The notes under the pieces: model-generated
Seen by the model: only the letters and a program-made list of their open reading frames with translations
What the model was told of the DNA's origin: nothing
Database searches by the model: none
From: Crotalaria pallida
Taxonomy: Eukaryota > Streptophyta > Magnoliopsida > Fabales > Fabaceae
DNA length: 64,000 bases
Assembly (NCBI GenBank): GCA_037953625.1
Contig: CM075655.1
Location: 13,410,001 to 13,474,000, forward strand
Direction of reading: 5' to 3'
Part shown: in pieces, positions 20,384-29,495 of the stretch
How positions within the stretch are numbered: the stretch's first letter is position 1
How the letters are laid out: every line of letters begins with the position of its first letter
Program-made: the position numbers and the translations under genes

Positions 20384-23300
20384 GTGTGTCTTCGAACGGG
20401 AAAACAATTGTGGTATCTTGATAGTGGATGTTCGAAGCACATGACGGGAGATAAGCGGCACTTCATTGAGCTTACTCCAAAGGAAAAGGGTTATGTCACT
20501 TATGGGGACAACAACAAAGGCAAAATCCTTGGTATTGGTAAAATCGGAAACTCTTCAAACTTGATTATTGATAATGTGCTCTATGTTCAAGGATTAGAAC
20601 ATAATCTCTTGAGCATAAGCCAATTATGTGATGTTGGTAATCATGTAGTTTTTACCTCTACCCATTGCCTCATTAAAAGTGACAAAGATGAATCAATCAA
20701 ATTTGTTGGTAGAAGGTCAAATAATACTTACTTAGTTGATTTGAACAAAGTCACTTCTTTGGTCTCTACTTGTTTAGTGAGCAAAGAAAATGACACTTGG
20801 TTATGGCATCGTAGGACCGCTCATATAAATGTAAACCAATTGAAGAAAATTCAATCTAAAGATCTAGTAGTTGGTTTACCAAAGCTAAATTTTTCTATTG
20901 AAGGTGTTTGTTCCCCTTGCAAGAAATGTAAACAAACTAAAAACACCTTTGGATCAAAAATGGTGATGTCCACATCAAGGCCATTAGAAATGCTTCATAT
21001 GGACTTGTTTGGACCATCACAAGTAAAAAGCTTTGGTGGCAACTATTATGCATTGGTGATTGTTGTTGACTTCTCTAGGTTTACTTGGACTTTATTTTTA
21101 ACTACTAAGAGTGAGACCTACAAATCTTTTAAACATCATGTCAAACTTTTGCAAAACCAAGTGAATCAAAAAGTAATTATTATTCGTACCGATCATGGTG
21201 GTGAATTCGAAAACCACAAATTTGATAGATTTTGTGCTAAAAATGGTATTGAGCATCAATTCTCCGCACCAAGGACTCCGGAACAAAACGGAGTGGTAGA
21301 GCGGAAAAATAGGGTGCTAGAGGAACTTGCTAGAACCATGTTAAATGATTCTCAAGTACCTCAATATTTTTGGGCCGATGCCGTCAATACGGCTTGTTAT
21401 GTTTTAAATCGTATTTTGATAAGGCCCTCTTTGGATAAAACCCCCTATGAACTTTACAAGGGAAGAAAGCCAAATATATCTCATTTTCATGTCTTCGGAT
21501 GCCAAGTTTTTGTTTTAAATAATGGAAAAGAACACCTTGGCAAGTTTGATTCCAAATCCGATGAAGGCATATTTTTAGGCTATTCTTCTCATAGTAAAGC
21601 TTATAGAATTTTCAATAAAAGAACTTTAACTATTGAGGAATCAATTCATGTGGTTTTTAATGAGTCTTCAAAAGAAGATAGTGTTTTATGTGATGCTAGT
21701 GAAGATGGCATTGTCTTTTCAAAAGAAGAAAAAGAGAGAGAGAATTCAAAAGTTGATGAAGGAGAAGTAAGGGAAGAACTTCCTCCAACTTGGAAATCGG
21801 TCAAGGCTCATCCTATAGACAAAGTCATAGGAGATATGTCAAAGGGAGTACTTACTCGTAGGTCTATTCAAAACATTTGCCACTATGTCTCATTTGTTTC
21901 TCAAATTGAACCCGATTCAATTAAAAAGGCCATTGAGGATGATCATTGGGTTCTTGCTATGCAAGAAGAATTAAACCAATTTGAAAGAAATGAAGTTTGG
22001 GATCTAGTCCCTAAACCCGATGATCATACCATAATTGGTACTAAATGGATTTATAGAAACAAACTTGATGAATCCGGGTTGATTATAAGAAACAAAGCTA
22101 GACTAGTAGCTCAAGGGTACAACCAAGAGGAAGGTATCGATTATGATGAGACCTTTGCTCCGGTTGCACGTCTTGAAGCAATCCGAATTTTACTTGCTTA
22201 TGCTTCAATCATGAAATTCACTTTATATCAAATGGATGTTAAAAGTGCTTTCTTGAATGGGTTTATAAATGAAGAAGTGTATGTCAAACAACCCCCCGGT
22301 TTTGAAAATAGTGAATTTCCAAACCATGTTTATAAATTGAAAAAGGCACTCTATGGATTGAAACAAGCTCCTAGAGCTTGGTATGATCGATTGAGTTCCT
22401 TTCTATTAGAAAACAAGTTTCAAAGAGGGAAGGTTGATAATACACTATTTATTTATAAAACCAAGGATGACATTTTGTTAGTACAAATCTATGTTGATGA
22501 TATCATTTTCGGTGCTACTAACGTGTCTCTTTGTAGAAAGTTTTCAAATTTGATGAAAAAGGAATTTGAAATGTCAATGATGGGAGAACTCAAGTTCTTC
22601 CTAGGCTTACAAATAAAGCAAGTCAAGGAGGGGATATTTGTGCATCAAGGGAAATATTGCAAAGAGCTCCTTGAGAAATTCGGATTGGACAAGTGCAAGG
22701 AAGCCTACACTCCAATGAGCACATCATGCTACCTAGACAAGGATGAACAAGGTACACCGGTTGATGTTAGTAAGTATAGGGGTATGATAGGTAGTCTCCT
22801 ATATCTCACTGCATCTAGACCGGATATTATGTTTAGTGTATGCATGTGTGCTAGATTTCAAGCTAATCCTAAAGAATCTCATCTATCCGCAGTTAAACAT
22901 ATATTTAAGTATCTAAAAGGAACAATTAACACTGGTTTATGGTATCCTGCTGATGCCAATCTTAGTTTAGTTGGTTACTCGGATTCCGACTTCGCGGGAT
23001 GCAAGCTTGATCGCAAAAGCACCAGTGGTACTTGCCATTTCTTGGGAAGTTCATTGGTGTCATGGTTTTCTAAAAAGCAAGCTTGTGTCGCTCTCTCTAC
23101 CGCCGAAGCGGAATATATCGCAGCCGGTAGTTGTTGTGCTCAACTGTTATGGATGAAACAACAATTATCGGATTTTGGTTTGAAACTTGAAAATATTCCG
23201 ATTAGATGCGATAACACGAGTGCAATCAATTTGACTAAGAATCCGGTGTATCACTCAAGAACTAAACACATTGAAATAAGACATCACTTTTTAAGAGATC

Positions 23301-23443
23301 ATGTACAAAAGGGTGATTGCACAATTGAATTTGTTAGTACCACAAATCAATTAGCCGACATTTTTACAAAACCTCTACCAAGGGACACCTTTTATCATAT
23401 TAGGAGAGAACTTGGTATTTTAGATGAAGCTAATATAGGCTAA
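20384..23443 (+). CDS. pol: Sirevirus-like pol: protease, integrase, RT, RNase H
   Basis: The frame is 1,019 codons with no internal stop. It opens just after an in-frame TAG (20,381-20,383) and has no good ATG. Protease is at the start (WYLDSGCSKHMTGD). The pre-integrase zinc domain follows (WHRRTAHINV...CKKCK). Integrase has its Asp, Asp, Glu motifs (HMDLFGP, RTDHGGEFEN, PEQNGVVERKNR). RT has WDLVPKP, QMDVKSAFLNG and YVDDIIFGA near residue 703. RNase H has SDSDFAGC, STAEAEYIAA and TKHIEIRHHFLRDH. The catalytic core is intact, but the gag-pol junction carries a +1 shift and the TAG. Without an unusual decoding event pol would not be made, so this copy may depend on a related one. Confidence 0.92.
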   Translation: MCLRTGKQLWYLDSGCSKHMTGDKRHFIELTPKEKGYVTYGDNNKGKILGIGKIGNSSNLIIDNVLYVQGLEHNLLSISQLCDVGNHVVFTSTHCLIKSDKDESIKFVGRRSNNTYLVDLNKVTSLVSTCLVSKENDTWLWHRRTAHINVNQLKKIQSKDLVVGLPKLNFSIEGVCSPCKKCKQTKNTFGSKMVMSTSRPLEMLHMDLFGPSQVKSFGGNYYALVIVVDFSRFTWTLFLTTKSETYKSFKHHVKLLQNQVNQKVIIIRTDHGGEFENHKFDRFCAKNGIEHQFSAPRTPEQNGVVERKNRVLEELARTMLNDSQVPQYFWADAVNTACYVLNRILIRPSLDKTPYELYKGRKPNISHFHVFGCQVFVLNNGKEHLGKFDSKSDEGIFLGYSSHSKAYRIFNKRTLTIEESIHVVFNESSKEDSVLCDASEDGIVFSKEEKERENSKVDEGEVREELPPTWKSVKAHPIDKVIGDMSKGVLTRRSIQNICHYVSFVSQIEPDSIKKAIEDDHWVLAMQEELNQFERNEVWDLVPKPDDHTIIGTKWIYRNKLDESGLIIRNKARLVAQGYNQEEGIDYDETFAPVARLEAIRILLAYASIMKFTLYQMDVKSAFLNGFINEEVYVKQPPGFENSEFPNHVYKLKKALYGLKQAPRAWYDRLSSFLLENKFQRGKVDNTLFIYKTKDDILLVQIYVDDIIFGATNVSLCRKFSNLMKKEFEMSMMGELKFFLGLQIKQVKEGIFVHQGKYCKELLEKFGLDKCKEAYTPMSTSCYLDKDEQGTPVDVSKYRGMIGSLLYLTASRPDIMFSVCMCARFQANPKESHLSAVKHIFKYLKGTINTGLWYPADANLSLVGYSDSDFAGCKLDRKSTSGTCHFLGSSLVSWFSKKQACVALSTAEAEYIAAGSCCAQLLWMKQQLSDFGLKLENIPIRCDNTSAINLTKNPVYHSRTKHIEIRHHFLRDHVQKGDCTIEFVSTTNQLADIFTKPLPRDTFYHIRRELGILDEANIG

Positions 23444-24746
23444 TTGCATTGTGTGTCATTTTTGGAAAATCACCATATTAGTCTTACTCTAATGTGTTAT
23501 TGATTCTTAGTTAAATTGTCCTTGATGATATTTGAAATTGTATATGTTAATTGTGTGTGATTCTGTACTGTATTCCAAGTTGGTAGTGAAGCATTTGTGT
23601 TTGATTTGTGTTTGGTCTTTTAAAACTGAGTTTTTACTTTCTGTTCTGTCAAAATACTCGAGTTTTTCCAAAAACACTCGAGTATTTTAATTCAAAATTA
23701 AATCAGTTTTAAATTGAAAAAGTTTTTAATCAGGGTCTGAGAAAAACACTCGAGTGTTTCTCAAAAAACTCGAGTCTTTATTGAATAACTCGAGTATTTT
23801 ACAAAACACTCGAGTCTTTCGAAACCCCCAAATTTTTGAACTTTCAGACCAAACTCGAGTATTTTCCAAAAAACTCGAGTATTTTGCGTTTTCCTGAAAA
23901 ATTGAACTATAGGACCAAAGTCGAGTTTTTCAATTTTTACTCGACTTTTCTGGGGAAATCTGGGCTGAGTCTTTTGAACTGTTTATATATTCTCTCAGAC
24001 TCGAGTTTTTGCGACCCTCTTCTCTCTCGGTTTTCTCATATCTCTCTCCTCAAAACTCAGATTTTCCTCAAAGTTTTGTCAAATCTTACTAGTTTTTCGT
24101 CATCTAAACTCTTCTCTCGGTTTTATCCTCCTCCAGATGCTCCAGCTCCTTCGATGTTTTGATGATGTTGACCTTTGCAGTCTATCTTAGTTTTCATTCT
24201 GTTTTTATCATATTGGTCTTTGTTACATTTTCTGTATTTTGAGAACTTGGTGTTTTGAGACTTTGGGTTTCTTATTGCACCTTTGATTTGAACCTTTTAT
24301 GATATTTTTATGTTAATGAATTTGGTCTTCATTATGATGTTTGTGCAAAGCTTCAGGGGGAGCTCTTTATTGTTATTATATCTCCGTTTTATTTGCATAG
24401 TTGGTTATGGGGTTTTCCGATTATGCACCTCTCCTCCCTTGATCTTTTTCTAAATTGTTACATCTTTTTGGCGTATGACAAAAAGGGGGAGAGATATTAC
24501 ACTTGTCTTGTCTTGATATTGTTGCACCTAAAATCTCTAATTATGGTATATACTCTGATAATTGTTAAATTCTCTAATACCATAGGCTTGGTGCTAAAAT
24601 TAAATTGTCATAACATCTTGCTCAAGCTGAATTTTTAGATAGGTGAAAAGTATCATATAGTGAGGGGGAGTTGCATCTCCAAGTGGATCAAGCTTAACAA
24701 ATGGATCAAGTGTTAATTATTTTGTCATCACCAAAAAGGGGGAGAT
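23444..24746 (+). other. Post-pol region with ACTCGAGT motif array
   Basis: About 1.3 kb separates pol from the 3' LTR. The stretch 23,650-24,010 carries a dense series of ACTCGAGT palindromes, mostly in AAAACTCGAGTATTTT context, alternating with C/A-rich spacers. The rest is T-rich with no env-like frame that I can support. Sireviruses often have an env-like gene here, and this copy lacks one. Confidence 0.6.
24353..24746 (+). other. Repeated polypurine tracts before the 3' LTR
   Basis: Tracts of the form AGGGGGAG occur near 24,353, 24,481, 24,661 and 24,733. The last (AAAAAGGGGGAGAT) abuts the LTR and is the likely functional one. Multiple PPT copies are a known Sirevirus habit. Confidence 0.65.
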
Positions 24747-26321
24747 TGTGAATTCAATGCTCCTAATTATGTGGATTATGTTTTGATGATGACAAAATAA
24801 TTAACAAATCATGCCTTGAAGATATTGCAACATCAACATCAACAAGAAGTCAAGAAAAGAAGACAAGTGCCCAATCATTCTCAATCAAATATTAATTGTA
24901 AATTTCTAATTTTTGTTGAGAGTGGTTGAGAGTGGGTAGAAATAGTTAGTCTCTTCTAGGAATAAATTTTTATATGTTTATTAAGTTGAGATTGACCAAA
25001 AATTAATACTTGAGAGGAAAAATAAAATTGAAAAATAATTTTTCCCATATCTGATCAAAATACTCGAGTATTTTGATAAAGACTCGAGTATATACTCGAG
25101 TATTTATAGAAAAACTCGAGTATTTGTGCCAGGTCAGCAATTATGACCGTTAGTCTTGTTCGTGCACCAATTCACTCGTGACCGACCAAAAAGACTCGAG
25201 TTTTTACCAAAAGACTCGAGTATTTTTGTCCAGTCAGCAAAAATGAACGTTGGAGAAACTCAAAAACCCAATTGAGGGCATTTGAGTCTCATCCAACCCC
25301 AAGAGAGAATTCAGAACCTTATTGTAAAATTTCTCTTTGAATTTGTGCAAGAACAAACAAGACAACAAGATCATATTGATTCAAGCTTTCAATAATTTCC
25401 TCTTCTCAAGTGTTAATTCCCAAAAAGCTCAACTTCTCACTCATATTGTCATTTTATTCCAAGTTGAGTTTTAGGCCTCAATTCTTACATTGAGCTGTGC
25501 TTATTTGTGCTAATCCATTGTGAGATTAGTAATACACATACAAAAAGCTTGATTATTCAAAGTCTTGGATTGTTCCCAAGCAAACCCTAAGTGGCTTAGG
25601 GTGTTGGAAGTCTTGAGAGGTTCTCAAGCACAAGACTAGGAGGTTCCTAGCCCGGTGGAGTTTCTTGAAGGGAGTTCAAGGAAGCTTTGTGAAGAGTTCT
25701 TCAATCACCGGAATCAAATTGGGGTAGAAATCAAGAGTTTGGTACACTCTTGAAAGGGTTAGGTTGAGTGAGGCCATTCTCAAGCAATCCTTTGTAATTT
25801 CTAACAATTTGATTATTAGTAGAAACTCCTAAGTGATTAGGAGGACTGGATGTAGCTCATTGTTGGAGTGAACCAGGATAAAATTGCTTGAGTGTTGGTT
25901 TATTGCTTTTAATCTACTTTCTAGCTCAATAGACTTAAGTCATTTCAATCAATTAGGATTTATACAATTAGGTAGCAAGTTCAAGGAATCTTTGTGTTAA
26001 AAGTTATTTAGATTACTTGCTATTCTGTTGGATAAGTTCCTGTTTATTATTGAATTGATTTGAGTTAAATTGCTGAATTTTCGTTTCTGGTCTTTCTGCT
26101 ATCTGATAGGAAAAACTCGAGTATTTCATAAAAGACTCGAGTTGTTCATCCTGAAAAACTCGAGTATTTCACAAAAGACTCGAGTCTTTTGTGTCTGATT
26201 CCAGAAAATTCAGTCTTAGCTCCATTCTTCAATTATCAATCGAAATATTTGGTATTAGTGCTTCAAAATACTATTCACCCCCCCTCTAGTATTTGCTTAG
26301 CCCGCTTGTTGGTTTCCAACA
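24747..26321 (+). repeat. 3' LTR of the Sirevirus-like element
   Basis: It is a 1575-bp copy of 16,946-18,520, nearly identical by eye. Its short reading frames reappear in both LTRs and are not genes. Confidence 0.95.
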
Positions 26322-26571
26322 CTCCGTACAGGCCCACAAGGTACAATGCCACCCCTATAAGTAGCTGTCTCCAGCAAGGGGCTCTGGTACGTTCTCTCTC
26401 CCTAATTGCACAACTGCACACACTGTGATTAGGGAAACCCTAGTTGTCCCAACTGGACCTCTAGTATACCTAGATAATCATACACTAACTTCAGTCTATC
26501 CGCTAGTTCTTGGGTCTTACTATACCTTAGAGCTAGGGAAGCATCTGATACACCGTGTCCCGGACACTACA
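26322..26571 (+). repeat. 3' LTR of the Tat element, right part
   Basis: It begins with the duplicated CTCCG and continues to GGACACTACA. TTTGG (26,572-26,576) follows, then LINE sequence. Confidence 0.95.
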
Positions 26572-26589
26572 TTTGGCAACATTAAAAAA

Positions 26590-28517
26590 TTAATCAAGGG
26601 TCATAACTTCATCCTCTCCAGCATTCAACATACTGGCAGTCTCTTGCACACATGAACTATCATCCTTGCATGGAATCTCCTTCATGCTATCATCAATGAA
26701 CTGTAATGAACTATGAAGGTTCAAATGCGGATCAGGTGGTCTGGTGCAGTGAGGATGGGCCTTGTTCTCAAAGGAACTAAGAAAAGGCCCATTAGGACCA
26801 ACCTGGTCAATGAAAGTTTGTTGAACAAGGGCATTACTGTCCTTTTTATTGATGTCATTTTGCATGGGAAAATTCACGTGCATGCTTCTCGTGTAAACTC
26901 GAGGATTTGATACCATGGCCATATCACCCAGAATTGCTTGCTGATTTTCAACACAAATATCAGCAGTGCTCTTGTTAACATTAATGCACCCCCACAGTTT
27001 GCTCAAGTTTGTCAGTCACACTAGGAATCTTAGAAGAAGATGGCCCACTTTTTTTGCTCAACGGTACCTTCAATTTTGGAGTAGCTGTTGGTTTAGGACC
27101 TTTTTTTTTCAATGCCTTTTTTCTTGACGTTCAAATTCAAACTCGGTTGACCCTTATTTTTTGCGACTTTGTCAACCTTAAGAGATTGAATCCCATTCAC
27201 TAGAATATTCTCATTTAAGATATTATCAGTAGCTACCAAACTATTAGTATCAACAAGATTAGTTTCCTTGATTTCAGCACTGATTGATTGCGGAATAACT
27301 GTCTCCTCAGAATCCTCCGTACAATCCGCTAGGGACCTAAACCGTGATCCTGTTCCATTCTCGGTGGGGGTGGCTTTTGGAGATGCACCGCTAACTACAA
27401 CGGTGTCCGATTGAGCTTGCGGCTTGGAGTTTACATTAGGTTGTTCCTTTGGTTTCCTTAGTCTTCTTGTTTTCTGAACAATAGACCAAGGACCAGGAGT
27501 ATGAACTTGCTCGCCTGATGCATTCCCTGCTTGACCCTCCTTTGCATTCCCTTGGTCATCATTCTGCTGAGGGGAAGTTTTTTCAGGACATCCAAGTTGG
27601 TTATGGCCAAACCTACCACAACCTAAGCAAAGTAAATGAAGGCCTTCATATTCAATTTTGTGAATCCTCCCTTCAACTTCGAAACAACTCAGGAGAGGTA
27701 TACTGAGATCAACCTCTACACATAACCTAGCATACTTCCCACGCTGAAGAGAGGAAGTGGTTTTGTCAACACGGACCGTTTTGCCAATTCGATTACCCAA
27801 GACATGCAACATCTTAGTGTCATAATACTCCATAGCAAGATTGGAGAACCTAACCCAGACTACTACCTTTTGGATAGTAGCAATGGCAGGGTCAAAGTTT
27901 GGGCACCATTAACGAATGGTGAGATAATGATCATAAAGAAGCCACGGACCCCCAACGATGGCCTCATTTAGATCTTCTTCATTAGAAAACTTCACAAGGA
28001 AGTAATCATAGCCCAGATCAATGATATCAATGACGCCTCTACGAACCCAAAGCTGCTTTAATCTATTTTCTAAAGCCTTATAACCAATCTTCCTGCCCAG
28101 CATTTTCACAATCAAACCTTGTTTCCAAGGCCTCCTGATTCTCTCCTTCTCTTTCTCATCTAAGAGAAACTCTGGACATTCATATTTACCAAGCATTTTC
28201 TCAACCACTGATATGCCAGTCATATCACCACTTTCAAAAACCTCATGCTCATGCATGTTGTGAGAGCCCTCTTCATGTCTTGGATGTACTCTATTAGTAC
28301 CACCATGGCTACTCGACCTTCCCTCCAAAGCATGGACAAAGGTTTTCTTCAACGGCGCAGCATTATTCATCTGTGGTTCCTCACCAACATCATCATAAGA
28401 GACGGGAGTGGATGAGGCAGCAGAGAAATCACTAGCACCCCCTTTTGGCTTTTTAGTACTCCTAGTTAGTAGATCCTTCTCTTCGTCAGACTTTCCAGAA
28501 ACCCTAGCATAGCTCAT
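26590..28517 (-). pseudogene. LINE ORF1: zinc-knuckle RNA-binding protein (broken)
   Basis: The start at 28,517 (MSYARVSGKSDEEKD) is followed by a DUF4283-like N-terminal domain (WKQGLIVKMLGRKIGYKAL, YDYFLVKFSNEEDLN, GPWLLYDHYL). It resumes after a TAA at 27,909-27,911 in the same frame with YARLCVEVDLSIPLL and a zinc knuckle CLGCGRFGHNQLGC near 27,630. This is the standard ORF1 layout of plant L1 elements, which coats LINE RNA. A stop near 27,093 and a frame change separate the last part (26,590-27,006). The gene ends at the Tat insertion. It is not functional. Confidence 0.85.
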
Positions 28518-28565
28518 TTTTTTCCTCCTAATCTCTAATTGTTTCCATTGAATTTCGTGTTCTTT

Positions 28566-29495
28566 AAAGCATAAAACACCGTTTTTTACCTTGTTTGTTT
28601 GCAGAAGTATACCTCATACTTCCCTACATCTTGATAATATTTTTGAGTTATAAAAAAAAAAAAAAAAACATTCCAGATTTACTGTAACCATTTATTTTTC
28701 AATCAATCATACGCATAACAATATGTAATATAAATGTATTATACATGTTGAATATCGAGTTTATTCAAAAAAAATTATGCTCCTTATGAAAAGCAAGCAC
28801 GGTAATTTTCATAATTTTGAAACAAAGTGGTCAAAGAAATTGAATTTTTGTATTTAGTCCATGTGATTCACCCATTCCCGAAATACATAATAAAAGCAAT
28901 AGAACACCGTTTGATGTCCTATTTGTGATTTACGCCTATTATATCCAATTGGTGCATATCATATAACAATGACATCCAAGTGGCGATGGTTGTGGTAATG
29001 TGATGATGATGATGATGGTGACAACAATAATGTTACTGTGTAAGGATATGAGGAGAAAAACTGCATGACCTATCATACTCATTTTTAACTCAGCTCCTTC
29101 CATGAGATAGAAAATACACTAGACAGATAATATATCATAGGCTAACAGGATAACACCATCCAATTCTCCTAATTTACCAAACTCACGATAATAACATGAT
29201 ATGAAATAACATGATATGATAGACTATCATATGATGTCTTTTTTATTATGTCCATCAAACTAGCCCAAAATTTAATTCTTTAGTAACCATATACATCAAA
29301 GTCACTTTTGTACCTTTTTTAAGTATAATTTAAGATCTAGATTTTTTACTTTCGGGTATACAATTTTTTTAATGACGGATAACCTTGTAAGATTTTTAAG
29401 TAAACTCTTGTTTAAATAAAATTCAATTAACATCTACATATAAGATAGCAGTAAATGAACAAAGAATTGTGTCCATGGAAATCCATCCATATTGG
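28566..29495. other. Intergenic, 3' side of the transporter gene
   Basis: This AT-rich DNA contains an A run (28,652-28,670), a short GAT microsatellite (about 29,003-29,020) and repeated ATGATATGA words near 29,200. No gene or element was recognised. The 3' untranslated region and poly-A site of the transporter should lie in the right part. Confidence 0.5.

Larger units (their letters stand above)
16946..26321 (+). mobile_element. Sirevirus-like Ty1/copia element (young, 9.4 kb)
   Basis: Two LTRs of exactly 1575 bp (16,946-18,520 and 24,747-26,321) enclose a Met-tRNA primer site, gag, pol and a 1.3-kb post-pol region. Domain order protease, integrase, RT, RNase H defines Ty1/copia. A long gag with two zinc knuckles, a long region after pol and several polypurine tracts point to the Sirevirus (Maximus/SIRE) lineage. 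I saw about four differences between the LTRs by eye, so insertion is recent. It lies in the 3' LTR of the Tat element with TSD ATCCG/CTCCG. Confidence 0.93.
6847..26571 (+). mobile_element. Tat-lineage Ty3/gypsy retrotransposon with antisense ORFs
   Basis: The insertion is bounded by TTTGG at 6842-6846 and at 26,572-26,576, a perfect 5-bp target duplication within the LINE. Order: LTR, primer site, gag-protease, pol (RT, RNase H, second RNase H, integrase), two ORFs on the opposite strand, polypurine tract, LTR. A second, archaeal-like RNase H before integrase is the known mark of the Tat lineage, and antisense ORFs between pol and the 3' LTR are known in that group. Without the copia element in its 3' LTR it is about 10.3 kb. 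The two 518-bp LTRs differ at only a few positions by eye, so it is young. Confidence 0.93.
1072..28548 (-). mobile_element. L1-type LINE, split by later insertions
   Basis: The element lies on the minus strand. Its 5' end is near 28,548 and its poly-A tail is the T run at about 1072-1079. A target duplication flanks it: TGAATTTCGTGTGCTTT at 1055-1071 and TGAATTTCGTGTTCTTT at 28,549-28,565, one mismatch in 17. ORF1 (zinc-knuckle protein) and ORF2 (endonuclease, reverse transcriptase, RNase H) are both present but broken. A Tat gypsy element (6847-26,571) separates ORF1 from ORF2 and an inverted-repeat DNA element (5103-6702) sits in the endonuclease region. With both removed the LINE is about 6.2 kb, close to full length for a plant L1. 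The 5' leader before ORF1 is only about 30 bases, so slight 5' truncation is possible. Confidence 0.9.

Noticed and set aside
28652..28670. A run near the LINE 5' end taken as a poly-A tail
   Set aside because: The LINE lies on minus with its tail at 1,072. This run is outside the target duplication.
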